NCBI RefSeq assembly: GCF_051027545.1
Contig: NZ_CP194902.1
Coordinates: 3,782,001 to 3,846,000, forward strand
Length of the DNA stretch: 64,000 nt
Reading direction: 5' to 3'
Origin: Methylocaldum sp002005105
GTDB lineage: Bacteria > Pseudomonadota > Gammaproteobacteria > Methylococcales > Methylococcaceae
Below, one piece after another: positions 16,873 through 26,010 of the stretch. Position numbers and translations under genes: made by a program. How positions within the stretch are numbered: the stretch's first letter is position 1; every line of letters begins with the position of its first letter. Under the pieces are notes generated by a model, which did no database searches, had not been told where the DNA came from, and saw only the letters and a list, made by a program, of their open reading frames with translations.

Positions 16873-18051
16873 ATGCAAGATGTAGTAATCGTAGTCGCCG
16901 TGCGTACGGCGATCGGTAAATTCGGCGGCACTCTCGCCAATATTCCGGCCGTACATCTCGGAGCCAAGCTCGTCCTGGATCTGCTTTCCAAAACCGGCCT
17001 CGAGCCGCAGCAGATCGACGAAGTCATCATGGGACAGGTGCTCACCGCCGGTACCGGGCAAAATTCGGCCCGACAAACGGCGATCAAGGCCAATCTTCCG
17101 GTCGAAGTGTCGGCCACCACGATCAACAAAGTATGCGGGAGCGGCCTCAAGGCGGTACAACTGGCCGTGCAGTCGATCCAGTGCGGGGACTCGGAAATCG
17201 TGATTGCGGGCGGTCAGGAGAACATGAGCGCGGCCCCTCACCTGCTGCCCAATTCGCGCAACGGAGTCAAAATGGGCGACTGGACGCTCATCGACAGCAT
17301 GATCGTGGACGGGCTTTGGGATGCCTTCCACGACTGCCACATGGGCTGCACCGCGGAAAATATCGTCGATCAGTACGGAATATCCCGGGAAGAACAGGAT
17401 GCTTTCGCCGCCGCCTCCCAGCAAAAGACGGAAGCCGCGCAAAAGGCGGGGAAATTCCGGGACGAGATCGTGCCGATCGAAGTTCCGCAGCCCAAAGGTC
17501 CGGCCATCGTGTTCGATACCGATGAATTTCCGCGTGCGGGCACCACCGCCGAAGCGCTGGCAAAGCTGAAACCTGCCTTTCGATCGAACGGTACCGTAAC
17601 GCCGGGCAACTCGTCCGGTATCAATGACGGGGCGGCTGCGGTGCTGGTGATGTCCTCGCATATGGCCGAGCGATACGGTTTGAAGCCTTTGGCCCGTATC
17701 GCGGCCTTCGGCACCGCGGGTGTCGAGCCGGCGATCATGGGAACCGGTCCGATTTCGGCGACGCGGCGTTGTCTCAACCGGGCCGGATGGACCATCGATG
17801 ATCTCGATTTGATCGAAGCGAACGAAGCTTTCGCGGCCCAGGCGATCGCGGTCAACCGCGAACTTGGATGGGATACCGACAAGCTCAACGTCAACGGTGG
17901 CGCGATAGCGCTCGGGCACCCGATCGGCGCGTCCGGCGCGAGGATTCTAGTCACCCTGCTGCACGAAATGCGCCGCCGCGACGTACACAAAGGCGTCGCC
18001 ACGCTTTGCATCGGCGGAGGTCAGGGCATCGCCGTCGCCGTGGAGCGGTAG
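16873..18051 (+). CDS. phaA: Acetyl-CoA C-acetyltransferase (beta-ketothiolase)
   Basis: The 392-residue enzyme has the thiolase active sites: acyl-carrying Cys88 in NKVCGSGLK, His at about 349 in ALGHPIGASG and Cys at about 379 in LCIGGGQG. It condenses two acetyl-CoA to acetoacetyl-CoA, the first step of polyhydroxybutyrate synthesis in the cytosol. AAGAGGT precedes the ATG. phaB follows after a 213-base gap that contains a family 1 repeat, so the two may be separately tuned. Confidence 0.96.
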   Translation: MQDVVIVVAVRTAIGKFGGTLANIPAVHLGAKLVLDLLSKTGLEPQQIDEVIMGQVLTAGTGQNSARQTAIKANLPVEVSATTINKVCGSGLKAVQLAVQSIQCGDSEIVIAGGQENMSAAPHLLPNSRNGVKMGDWTLIDSMIVDGLWDAFHDCHMGCTAENIVDQYGISREEQDAFAAASQQKTEAAQKAGKFRDEIVPIEVPQPKGPAIVFDTDEFPRAGTTAEALAKLKPAFRSNGTVTPGNSSGINDGAAAVLVMSSHMAERYGLKPLARIAAFGTAGVEPAIMGTGPISATRRCLNRAGWTIDDLDLIEANEAFAAQAIAVNRELGWDTDKLNVNGGAIALGHPIGASGARILVTLLHEMRRRDVHKGVATLCIGGGQGIAVAVER

Positions 18052-18133
18052 ACGGAGATTGGAGGTCGATAAGCCATATCGGCTTTGTCAGGATTTGTAC
18101 AACTGTTGGGAGAAGCCGGACCTGAGCACATTT

Positions 18134-18157
18134 GTCGGCAAGGGATTGCCGACCTAC
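18134..18157. repeat. REP-like hairpin, family 1
   Basis: GTCGGCAA-N4-TTGCCGAC followed by CTAC lies between phaA and phaB. Transcription of phaAB would carry this hairpin in the message. Confidence 0.8.
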
Positions 18158-18264
18158 GATTTTCATAATTTGTAGGCCGGGGCAAGGGGGCAGCCGATCC
18201 CGGCATTTCCGAATGGTTCGGTCCGGCCCGGCCCAGCTTTATACCTAGCACGGAGGATTTTCTC

Positions 18265-19011
18265 ATGAATGGACGAGTGGCCGTCGTAACCGGGGGAACC
18301 GGAACTATCGGCACCGAAATATGCAGGCACCTGGCCGCGATGCCTAGCCGCGTCGTTGCCCTTTGCCGTCCGCGGGCGCTAGACTGTATCACCGACGCGT
18401 GGGAAGCGGCGCGCAAGAGCGAAGGCTACGAGATGCACGCCATGGAATGCGATGTCACGGATTTCGGGCACACCACTGCCGTGTTCGAAGACATCGCGCG
18501 CAAGTACGGCGGGGTAGACGTTCTCGTCAATGCCGCAGGCGTCACAAGCGACGCAACCTTGCGCAGAATGACGCCCGAGCAGTGGCATACGGTGCTCCGT
18601 ACCAATCTCGACGGCGTGTTCAACACCACGCGCTGCATCATCGAAGGAATGCAGGATCGCGGCTTCGGCCGCATCATCAACATCTCCTCGGTGAACGGCC
18701 AAAAGGGCCAGTTCGGCCAGGCGAACTATGCCGCCAGCAAGGCCGGAATTCACGGGTTCACGATGTCCGTCGCTCGCGAAGTCGCGAAAAAGGGAGTTAC
18801 CGTAAACACGGTATCGCCGGGTTATATCGAATCGCCGATGATCATGAGCGTCCCGGAAGAGCATCGCGCTAAAATCCTGGCGGAAATCCCGGTCGGCCGG
18901 TTCGGTCGGCCCTCGGAAGTCGCCCGGCTGATAAGCTTTTTGGCGGGTGATGAGGCTGGATTCATCACGGGAGCCGATTTCTCGATCAACGGCGGCCAAC
19001 ATATGGGGTAG
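18265..19011 (+). CDS. phaB: Acetoacetyl-CoA reductase
   Basis: The 248-residue short-chain dehydrogenase has the nucleotide-binding TGGTGTIG motif, NAAG, catalytic Ser in INISSVNG and the Y-A-A-S-K pair. The PhaB-type ending is VSPGYIESPMI...FSINGGQHMG. It reduces acetoacetyl-CoA to (R)-3-hydroxybutyryl-CoA with NADPH, supplying the PhaEC synthase. GGAGG 8 bases before the ATG is a strong ribosome binding site. phaR follows 21 bases later. Confidence 0.95.
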   Translation: MNGRVAVVTGGTGTIGTEICRHLAAMPSRVVALCRPRALDCITDAWEAARKSEGYEMHAMECDVTDFGHTTAVFEDIARKYGGVDVLVNAAGVTSDATLRRMTPEQWHTVLRTNLDGVFNTTRCIIEGMQDRGFGRIINISSVNGQKGQFGQANYAASKAGIHGFTMSVAREVAKKGVTVNTVSPGYIESPMIMSVPEEHRAKILAEIPVGRFGRPSEVARLISFLAGDEAGFITGADFSINGGQHMG

Positions 19012-19032
19012 GCCGCATGACAACCCCGGAAT

Positions 19033-19581
19033 ATGAGCAACGCATACAACGAACGCATCATCAAGAAATATCCCAACCGGCGCCTATACGACACGGCCAT
19101 CAGTAAATACGTTACGTTTGGGGACATCCGTGGACTCGTAAGAGACGCTATCAAGTTCCGGGTGGTGGACGCGAAAACCGACGAGGACATCACCCGGAGC
19201 ACTCTCTTGCAGCTGATCCTGGAAGAAGAGGAAAAAGGCCAGCCGATCTTCACCACCGAGATTCTGGAACAGATCATCCGGACCTACGGCAATGCGATGC
19301 AAGGCTTCATGACGGCCTATCTCAAGGAAAGCATGGATGTCTTTCTAAAGCAGCAAAAGCTGATGCAGGCCCAGATGGCAAATCTGATCAAGAACGCTCC
19401 CTTGTCCGTGTTTACGGAGTTGACCCGGCAGAACCTGAAGCTTTGGCAAACAATGCAGGACGGCTTTTTCTCGGCATACGGACTTGATAAAGCGAGCGGG
19501 ACTAACGATGGAAAGGACGAAGAAAAGAAACGCCCTTACCCTCTTCCAGAGGGAGAGGGGACTAAAGGCGATTCGGCGTAA
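19033..19581 (+). CDS. phaR: PHA synthesis transcriptional regulator PhaR
   Basis: The 182-residue protein shows the PHB_acc N-terminal domain (IIKKYPNRRLYDTAISKYVT) and the second accumulation-regulator domain (ILEQIIRTYGNAMQGFMTAYLKESM). PhaR represses phasin and sometimes synthase genes and also binds polymer granules. The last ~16 residues, from RPYPLPEGEG onward, are coded by a CCCTCTTCC...GGGAGAGGG intergenic repeat, so the original C-terminus was probably replaced. The start ATG at 19033 has only a weak ribosome binding site and is likely coupled to phaB. Confidence 0.93.
   Translation: MSNAYNERIIKKYPNRRLYDTAISKYVTFGDIRGLVRDAIKFRVVDAKTDEDITRSTLLQLILEEEEKGQPIFTTEILEQIIRTYGNAMQGFMTAYLKESMDVFLKQQKLMQAQMANLIKNAPLSVFTELTRQNLKLWQTMQDGFFSAYGLDKASGTNDGKDEEKKRPYPLPEGEGTKGDSA
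19533..19560. repeat. CCCTC...GAGGG repeat inside the phaR 3' end
   Basis: Same core (CCCTCTTCCAGAGGGAGAGG) as at 59583-59604. It lies within the coding sequence of phaR. Confidence 0.75.
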
Positions 19582-19608
19582 GTCCTTTACGGTATGGCTC
19601 GTGGCAAT

Positions 19609-19656
19609 GCGCGCCTAACCCACCCTACAGCGGTAGGTCGGCCATCCCTTGCCGAC
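19609..19656. repeat. Half element of family 2 followed by a family 1 hairpin
   Basis: CGCGCCTAACCCACCCTAC (about 19611-19627) is followed by GTAGGTCGGCCATCC...GCCGAC (19633-19656). It lies between the convergent phaR and aldehyde dehydrogenase genes and may act as a bidirectional terminator. Confidence 0.75.
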
Positions 19657-19670
19657 AAACCGGTCACCCG

Positions 19671-21035
19671 TCAGCCGATCCACACGCTCTTGATATTGGT
19701 AAATTCCCGCAACCCGTAAATACTCAGTTCCCGCCCGTAGCCCGAATCCTTCACGCCACCGAAAGGCATGCGCGGATCGCTCTTGACCATGCCATTAACG
19801 AAAGCGGCGCCGCATTGGAGCCGCCACGCAAAGTCTTCGCCCCTGGCCCGATCGCGTGTCCAAACCGATGCGCCGAGGCCGTAGCGATGCCGGTTTGCGA
19901 TTTCAAGCGCTTCCTTCTCATCGCTCGCCCGCAACACCACGGCGACCGGTCCGAACAGCTCTTCCTCGTATGCCGGCATCCCGGGTTGTACCCGATCCAA
20001 GATCGAGGGCCGGTAAAAATAACCCGGTCCTTCGATCGGCTCGGAGCCTGAAAGAATGACCGCTCCCTGCCGAACGGATTCGATGACCGCGCGATGGACT
20101 CCATCGCGGAGATCGCTCCTCGCCATCGGGCCGATCTGGGTTTCTTCCCGTGCAGGGTCGCCGATCGCCAGCGCGTCGACTTTTGATTTGAGCAACGCCA
20201 GGAATTCATCCGCGATGGATTCGACCAGAATGAAGCGCTTGGCCGCGATACAGCTTTGGCCGCAATTTTGGAACCGCGCGGTTACCGCGGTCGTCGCGGC
20301 GAGTTCCAGGTCGGCGTCGGCCAGAACGACGAAGGGGTCCGAGCCTCCGAGCTCCAGAACCGTCTTCTTGAGGCTTTTTCCGGCCAAGGCCGCTATCCGC
20401 CGTCCCGCCAGTTCGCTCCCGGTCAGGCTGATCGCATGAACTCGCTTATCTTCGATGACTTTTTCGCTTTGGGCGTGAGAGATTCTGAGCCACTGAAAGA
20501 CGCCGGGCGGTACTCCCGACTCCAGGAAAACCTCCTCGATCGCTTCGGCGCACTGGGGTACGTTGGAAGCGTGCTTCAGCAAGGCGCAGTTGCCCGCCGC
20601 CAGTACCGGCACGGCGAACCGGAATACCTGCCAGAAAGGAAAATTCCAGGGCATGATGCCCATCACCGTTCCGAGGGGCTGAAATGCCACGTAACTTCGG
20701 CTTGCGTCGGTCTCGACCGGTTCGTCCTGCAAAAAACTTTCGGCATTTTCGGCGAAGAACTCGCAGACCCACGCGCATTTTTCGATTTCGGCGCGCGCCT
20801 CGCGAATCGGTTTTCCCATTTCGAGGGTGATTTGCGCGGCATAAGAGTCCGGACGGTTTCGCAGCGCGGCGGCGACTTTTTCCAGCCGTTCGCAGCGGTC
20901 GGCGATTCGAGTCGATTGCCAGGCCGGCGATGCGTCCGCCGTCAGTCGCAAAGCCTGTTCGAGTTCGCTGTCGGTCCACGAGGCATAGCGCTTGATCATC
21001 TCGCCAGTTGTCGGGTTGATGCTTGTGAAGTCCAT
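19671..21035 (-). CDS. NAD-type succinate-semialdehyde dehydrogenase (Sad/GabD-like)
   Basis: The 454-residue aldehyde dehydrogenase shows GIMPWNFPFWQ, the general base Glu in LELGGSDPF and the nucleophile Cys in FQNCGQSCIAAKR. Further motifs are EELFGPVA and the MPFGGVKDSGYGRE ending. The opening INPTTGEMIKRYASW and the short length resemble the E. coli Sad/YneI branch, which oxidises succinate semialdehyde to succinate. In organisms with a weak 2-oxoglutarate dehydrogenase such an enzyme can bridge the TCA cycle; here that is inference. Substrate could also be another short aldehyde. Confidence 0.88.
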   Translation of the reverse strand: MDFTSINPTTGEMIKRYASWTDSELEQALRLTADASPAWQSTRIADRCERLEKVAAALRNRPDSYAAQITLEMGKPIREARAEIEKCAWVCEFFAENAESFLQDEPVETDASRSYVAFQPLGTVMGIMPWNFPFWQVFRFAVPVLAAGNCALLKHASNVPQCAEAIEEVFLESGVPPGVFQWLRISHAQSEKVIEDKRVHAISLTGSELAGRRIAALAGKSLKKTVLELGGSDPFVVLADADLELAATTAVTARFQNCGQSCIAAKRFILVESIADEFLALLKSKVDALAIGDPAREETQIGPMARSDLRDGVHRAVIESVRQGAVILSGSEPIEGPGYFYRPSILDRVQPGMPAYEEELFGPVAVVLRASDEKEALEIANRHRYGLGASVWTRDRARGEDFAWRLQCGAAFVNGMVKSDPRMPFGGVKDSGYGRELSIYGLREFTNIKSVWIG

Positions 21036-21266
21036 CGTTCTCCTCGCTGATAGGGAGTGAGAGCGGCGTGTTATCCAAAGGCTCTTGGAATTCGCACGCC
21101 TAATTCGGGATTTGTCCCAGTATTGGACCAGCGGTATGCGCGAGAGTTATGGCCTACGGCTAGGCCGGAAACGTCTCGCTCATTCCGGTCTTCTGGCGAG
21201 TCAGACACGTTTTTGGTAACGGATCGGTGACTGGGTTCTGTAGGCCGCGATAAGGGGCCAGGTGCT

Positions 21267-21314
21267 GTAGGTCGGCAATCCTTTGCCGACGCCGGGAAGG
21301 AATTCTCGGCCTGC
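21267..21314. repeat. REP-like hairpins, family 1
   Basis: One perfect unit (GTCGGCAA-N4-TTGCCGAC, 21267-21290) and a decayed facing unit (to 21314). They are followed at 21331-21355 by the GCTACGCCAAACCGGAAAA-type edge also seen near 11841. No gene is seen in 21036-21392. Confidence 0.8.
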
Positions 21315-21392
21315 GGCATCCAGTGGATGCTACGCCAAACCGGAAAAGTTCTAGAGCAGGACCGCCGTGAACAAGTCTCCGGCGAACCGCGG

Positions 21393-22520
21393 TTACTGGA
21401 CCAAAGCCAAGAGAACGCCGGCCGCCACCGCCGAACCGATGACTCCGGCCACGTTCGGCCCCATGGCGTGCATGAGCAGGAAGTTGTACGGATTACTCTC
21501 CTGCCCGACCTTGTTGGCTACCCTAGCGGACATCGGCACCGCCGAAACGCCGGCCGCGCCGATGAGAGGATTGACCTTGTTTTCGCTGAACTTATTCATC
21601 ATCTTCGCCATGAGCACACCGGACGCGGTGCCGAAGCTGAAGGCGATGGCTCCGAGTACCAGAATGCCCAAGGTTTCCGGCCGCAAGAACTGCGCCGCGC
21701 TCAGTTTCGATCCGACCGAAAGCCCCAGAAAGATCGTGACGATATTGATCAGCTCGTTCTGTGCAGTCTTGCTCAAACGCTCGACGACGCCGCATTCGCG
21801 CATCAGATTGCCCAGGCAGAACATACCGATCAAAGGCGCGGCCGATGGCAGCAACATCGCGGTGAGGATCAGCAAGACCACCGGAAAAATGATCTTTTCC
21901 TTGCGGCTGACGATCCGAAGCTGCGCCATCTCGATCAAGCGCTCCTCGGACGTCGTCAAGGCGCGCATGATCGGCGGCTGAATCAGGGGCACCAAAGCCA
22001 TGTAGGAATAAGCCGCCACCGCGATCGCGCCCAATAGTTCCGGCGCAAGCTTGGAGGCGACGTAAATCGCCGTGGGCCCGTCCGCTCCGCCGATGATGGC
22101 GATGGCTGCGGCATCCTTGAAAGAAAAGGTGAGGCCCGGAACCAGGTTCAGCGCCAATGCCCCGAACAAGGTTCCGAAGATGCCGAATTGCGCGGCCGCT
22201 CCCAAGAGCAGGGTCTTGGGGTTCGCCAGCATGGGCCCGAAGTCGGTCATCGCCCCGACGCCCATGAAGATGAGCAGTGGGAAAATTCCCGTTTTAATGC
22301 CGTAGTAAAGATACGACAGCAGCCCCCCCTCCTCTGCGATACCGGCTACCGGAATATTGCTCAACACGGCGCCGAATCCGATGGGAAGCAGGAGCAGCGG
22401 CTCGAAACCCTTGCGAATAGCCAGGAAAATCAGGAGAAAGCCGACGCCCATCATGAGCACCTGGCCAATCTGGAAATTGGACAATCCGGTGCTTTGCCAA
22501 AGCTGGATGAAACCCTCCAT
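21393..22520 (-). CDS. oadB: Oxaloacetate decarboxylase, beta subunit (sodium pump)
   Basis: The 375-residue, highly hydrophobic protein carries the OadB/GcdB/MmdB signature IIGGADGPTAIYVASKLAP. It also has MGVGAMTDFGPMLANPKT, the NLMRECGVVERL region and the closing HAMGPNVAGVIGSAVAAG. It decarboxylates carboxybiotin on OadA and exports sodium ions across the inner membrane. It lies 8 bases after oadA in a leftward oadG-oadA-oadB operon. The full family length is present. Confidence 0.95.
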   Translation of the reverse strand: MEGFIQLWQSTGLSNFQIGQVLMMGVGFLLIFLAIRKGFEPLLLLPIGFGAVLSNIPVAGIAEEGGLLSYLYYGIKTGIFPLLIFMGVGAMTDFGPMLANPKTLLLGAAAQFGIFGTLFGALALNLVPGLTFSFKDAAAIAIIGGADGPTAIYVASKLAPELLGAIAVAAYSYMALVPLIQPPIMRALTTSEERLIEMAQLRIVSRKEKIIFPVVLLILTAMLLPSAAPLIGMFCLGNLMRECGVVERLSKTAQNELINIVTIFLGLSVGSKLSAAQFLRPETLGILVLGAIAFSFGTASGVLMAKMMNKFSENKVNPLIGAAGVSAVPMSARVANKVGQESNPYNFLLMHAMGPNVAGVIGSAVAAGVLLALVQ

Positions 22521-22528
22521 CGGTTACC

Positions 22529-24322
22529 TCATCCCAGGGTCAGCAAGACATCGTTGGCCGCGACGGTATCGCCGACCTTGACCGCGATGTGGCCCACCGT
22601 TCCGCCTACACGCGTGCGAACCTCGGTTTCCATCTTCATGGCTTCCATCACCACCACGACCTCGCTTTCCGTAACGGTCTGGCCTTCCTTGACGTTGATC
22701 CGAAGAATATGTCCGGCCATAGGTGCCTTCACCGCTTCCCCCGTACCGATGCGAACGGCGGGCTGCACGGTCGAACCCGCGACAGGTTGCACCGACGTGA
22801 TGGCACCTCCCGGAGCGACCTCGACGTGATAAACCCTGCCGTTGACCGTGACGGTATAGGCCTTGGCCCCGTCCGAGAATGCCGCCGCCTGCGTAACTTC
22901 GGCTCTCGGAGCTTCGGACTTCGGAGTCTCTTCCGTTCCCGGCGCCGGCTCGAAAGCCGAAGGATTGCCGCGATTTTGAAGGAAGCGCCAACCGATCTGG
23001 GGAAAGAGCGCGTAAGTCAGCACGTCGTCCACTTCGTTTTCCGTCAGATTGACCTTGTGCTCGGCAGCCATTTTCCTGAGTTCCGCCGTCAGCTTGTCCA
23101 TTTCTGGCTCCAGCAGGTCCGCCGGCCGGCAAGTAATCGGCTCGGAACCTTCGAGCACCCGCTGTTGCAACTCTTTATTGACCGGAGCAGGCGTCGCCCC
23201 GTATTCGCCCCTGAGCACGCCGGCGGTTTCCTTGGCAATCGTTTTGTAGCGCTCGCCCGACAGCACGTTGATCACGGCCTGGGTCCCGACGATCTGCGAG
23301 GTCGGCGTAACCAGCGGAATGAAGCCCAAATCTTCGCGAACCCTCGGAATCTCTTCCAACACTTCGTCGAAGCGGTCCAGAGCCCCCTGCTCTTTCAACT
23401 GGCTTTCCATGTTGGTCAACATGCCGCCGGGAACTTGCGCCACCAGGATGCGGCTGTCGACACCCTTCAGGCTGCCCTCGAACTTGGCGTATTTCTTCCG
23501 GACCTCGCGGAAATAAGCGGCAATCTCTTCAAGAAGGCGCAGATCCAGACCGGTGTCCCGCTTATGCCCCTGATAGGTCGCCACGATGGCTTCGGTGGGG
23601 CTGTGGCCGTAGGTCATGCTCATCGACGAGATCGCGGTGTCAACATTATCGATGCCGGCTTCCACCGCCTTGACGATGGCCGCAGTGCTGAGCCCGGTCG
23701 TCGCATGACACTGCATGTGAATCGGAACCTTGACGGCCTTTTTCAGCTTCTTGATCAGTTCCTCGGCTACATAAGGCTTCAAGAGTCCGGCCATGTCCTT
23801 GATGCAGATGGAGTGCGCGCCCATGTCCTCCAGGCGTTTCGCCAAGTCGACCCACATCGGGATGGTATGCACCGGGCTCACGGTGTAAGAGATGGTGCCC
23901 TGGGCGTGCTTGCCCGCATTGATCGTCGCTTTGATGGCTCTTTCGAAATTGCGCAGGTCGTTCAACGCGTCGAAGATGCGGAACACGTCCACGCCGTTTT
24001 CCGCCGCCCGCTCGACGAACTTGTCCACCACGTCGTCGGCGTAATGACGATAGCCGAGCAGGTTCTGCCCGCGCAGCAGCATTTGCAGTCGGGTACGAGG
24101 CAGCGCCTTTTTGAGCGCGCGCAAACGCTCCCACGGGTCTTCGCCCAAATAACGAATGCAGGCGTCGAAGGTCGCTCCCCCCCAGCTTTCGAGCGACCAG
24201 AAACCGACTTGATCCAACTTGTCGCAAATCGGCAGCATGTCCTCGAGCCGCAAACGGGTAGCCAACAGGGACTGATGCGCGTCGCGCAGAACGACGTCGG
24301 TTATGCCTAAGGGGTTAGCCAT
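22529..24322 (-). CDS. oadA: Oxaloacetate decarboxylase, alpha subunit (biotin protein)
   Basis: The 597-residue protein has the carboxyltransferase domain (VVLRDAHQSLLATRLR with the metal-site Asp, SIKDMAG-like CIKDMAGLL, MQCHATTGLS). A linker with a Pro/Glu-rich stretch follows, then a C-terminal biotinyl domain with V-M-E-A-M-K563-M-E. It moves carboxylate from oxaloacetate to biotin; OadB then decarboxylates it. The same architecture is shared by pyruvate carboxylase subunit B, but the neighbouring oadB and oadG settle the assignment. A long open frame opposite this gene is only its shadow. Confidence 0.95.
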   Translation of the reverse strand: MANPLGITDVVLRDAHQSLLATRLRLEDMLPICDKLDQVGFWSLESWGGATFDACIRYLGEDPWERLRALKKALPRTRLQMLLRGQNLLGYRHYADDVVDKFVERAAENGVDVFRIFDALNDLRNFERAIKATINAGKHAQGTISYTVSPVHTIPMWVDLAKRLEDMGAHSICIKDMAGLLKPYVAEELIKKLKKAVKVPIHMQCHATTGLSTAAIVKAVEAGIDNVDTAISSMSMTYGHSPTEAIVATYQGHKRDTGLDLRLLEEIAAYFREVRKKYAKFEGSLKGVDSRILVAQVPGGMLTNMESQLKEQGALDRFDEVLEEIPRVREDLGFIPLVTPTSQIVGTQAVINVLSGERYKTIAKETAGVLRGEYGATPAPVNKELQQRVLEGSEPITCRPADLLEPEMDKLTAELRKMAAEHKVNLTENEVDDVLTYALFPQIGWRFLQNRGNPSAFEPAPGTEETPKSEAPRAEVTQAAAFSDGAKAYTVTVNGRVYHVEVAPGGAITSVQPVAGSTVQPAVRIGTGEAVKAPMAGHILRINVKEGQTVTESEVVVVMEAMKMETEVRTRVGGTVGHIAVKVGDTVAANDVLLTLG

Positions 24323-24352
24323 GGAACAAACTCCTAAGTTCTTCTCTGTATG

Positions 24353-24601
24353 TTATTGATTCTGGTACCGGTGAATGGCCGCCGTTATGGCGGCTACGAT
24401 TTCGGATTGATCCGACTCGACATCCGGGGCCTGGACAGAAGCGCCTGGAGCGTGTTCCGGTTCGGGTACGTAGCGATTGAGCAATTTCGATGTAATACCG
24501 ATTACCCAGACCAGCAACGCTAAAAAGAGATACACGATCGTCATGCCGATCAGCATGAGCTTGATACCGGAAAGCAGCAATTCGGCTATTGAATATTCCA
24601 T
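24353..24601 (-). CDS. oadG: Oxaloacetate decarboxylase, gamma subunit
   Basis: The 82-residue product reads MEYSIAELLLSGIKLMLIGM with one transmembrane helix (LMLIGMTIVYLFLALLVWVI), a short acidic linker and a C-terminal tail (IVAAITAAIHRYQNQ), the standard OadG layout. OadG anchors the complex and helps bind zinc. The frame is open upstream, but the ATG at 24601 gives a family-like N-terminus. oadA starts 30 bases after its stop. Confidence 0.88.
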   Translation of the reverse strand: MEYSIAELLLSGIKLMLIGMTIVYLFLALLVWVIGITSKLLNRYVPEPEHAPGASVQAPDVESDQSEIVAAITAAIHRYQNQ

Positions 24602-24938
24602 GTCTCGCAAAAGCTTTGAGCAAACGGACGAATGATAATGTGCAAACCGGCGAAAGTCGAACGGGATTGTCACGGAATTGCAGCAACTCCCGAGTCCCGG
24701 AGCGCTTGACTGCACAGGGATACTCGGCCTTGCGAGCGAGGCGGGCTCGGGTGAGATTAATTCGCCGTAGGGCCGGCAGAACCGCCGCCGACGGCTTTCC
24801 GATTGCTACGAGAATTACGGATTTCGGCCATGGCCCTATCGGTCGCGCCGACCGAGTGCTATCGGCAGAGGTTGCTTGAACCCTGGTACCCTGCCCCGCT
24901 CGTCCTCCGGCCAGAAATTCCGGTTTAGACAGTTTGGA
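24602..24938. other. Intergenic, probable oad promoter region
   Basis: No gene is recognised. The region must hold the oadGAB promoter on the minus strand; a TGACA...-type -35 lies near 24670 but no convincing -10 pairs with it. Confidence 0.3.
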
Positions 24939-25796
24939 TTATTTCGCCAGAGCCTTGCCGGAATGCGGTTTACCGTGGGTATGAACTGCCTTGTCGGAAC
25001 CGGGTTTGCCGTGGGTATGCGCAGTTTCGTCGGAGGCCGGTTTGTCATGGGCATGCGCAGTTTCGTCGGAGGGCGGTTCGTCATGGATATGCACGGCCTC
25101 CTCGGAATCCGGTTCGCGATGAGCATCCAAAGCCATGTCCGAGCCGGCTGGGCGATGCTCGTGACCATCATCATGATGGTGGTCGTCTGCGACCTGTAAA
25201 CTTTTTACCCCGACACCATGCTGGTAAACCATCAATCCTCCCAAGTCCGCGGCAAAAACGATGCCGGCGAGGATGATCGCTCCCAGGAACAAGTGTAAAG
25301 CCTGACCCATGGCGGAAAATCGTTCCCTACTGAAGAGGCGCCAAATGGCCAGGGTCGATGACAAACCTGCCACTGTCAATCCCAGCCTTTCATGCCATTC
25401 CATGATGTCGTGTACGGTGCTGCCGTGGGGAACGGTGTCTTCCGCGATCAAACCTGCGACAGCGGCCGCGATGGCGCCCAAAGCCCCCAAATAAAGCATC
25501 CAGCTTGCAGCATGCCGCAGACCCGGCTGTCTTAGCACCACGCCTATGAGCTCGAGCAGAAAAAAACCGGTCAGAAAAGCGATCGGAAAGTGGACAATTA
25601 GCGGGTGCCAATTGGTTCCCAGCGCCTCGATGCCGGCAAACGGATTGCCGGAAGATCCGGACTCGAGCGTCCGAGACACGGTGTCGAGCGCGCTCTCGAC
25701 AACCATTAGGAATCCGCCGCCATTTCCGTCGCCGGCTCCGTGCACGGCGGGGGATATGAAGTGTCCGATCAAATCCGGACCTGGAAAATTGAACAT
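24939..25796 (-). CDS. DUF2231 membrane protein with a His-rich repeat tail
   Basis: The 285-residue protein has four transmembrane helices of the DUF2231 type. The hallmark NWHPLIVHFPIAFLTGFFLL is followed by a second His-bearing helix (MEWHERLGLTVAGLSS) and a helix ending ADLGGLMVYQHGVGVK. In related proteins the paired His residues suggest haem or metal binding. From about residue 205 comes a HHHHDDGHEH cluster and then five 12-residue repeats of the S-D-E-T-A-H-x-H-x-K-P type. This tail would bind divalent metal. It neighbours a VIT1/CCC1 family protein, so a shared metal theme is plausible. The true start is uncertain. Confidence 0.8.
   Translation of the reverse strand: MFNFPGPDLIGHFISPAVHGAGDGNGGGFLMVVESALDTVSRTLESGSSGNPFAGIEALGTNWHPLIVHFPIAFLTGFFLLELIGVVLRQPGLRHAASWMLYLGALGAIAAAVAGLIAEDTVPHGSTVHDIMEWHERLGLTVAGLSSTLAIWRLFSRERFSAMGQALHLFLGAIILAGIVFAADLGGLMVYQHGVGVKSLQVADDHHHDDGHEHRPAGSDMALDAHREPDSEEAVHIHDEPPSDETAHAHDKPASDETAHTHGKPGSDKAVHTHGKPHSGKALAK
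24942..25142. repeat. 36-base tandem repeat coding for a His-rich tail
   Basis: About five and a half units of 36 bases encode SDMALDAHREPD, SEEAVHIHDEPP, SDETAHAHDKPA, SDETAHTHGKPG, SDKAVHTHGKPH and SGKALAK. The nearest units are nearly identical at DNA level, which points to recent expansion. Confidence 0.85.
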
Positions 25797-26010
25797 GATC
25801 GCTTCCGAATACTGAGTTGAAGGTCAAATGGGGTCGTTGCCGAACTGTCGGAGACGTTTTCTTAGTCGCCCTTTCTTAAAACAAGTTTCGCAGAGAACGC
25901 CTGGAATCGAAACCGTACCCCACTTTCGCTTCGTTTTCCGTCCGCGATCTCCTTATCGATATGGAATCTGAAAAGCCCACACCGGGTATAACGTCGCGCT
26001 GGATCGCTCA

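Noticed and set aside
22589..24310. 573-codon open frame on the plus strand opposite oadA
   Set aside because: It is the antisense shadow of a long GC-rich gene; composition is Arg/His rich and no family features are seen.
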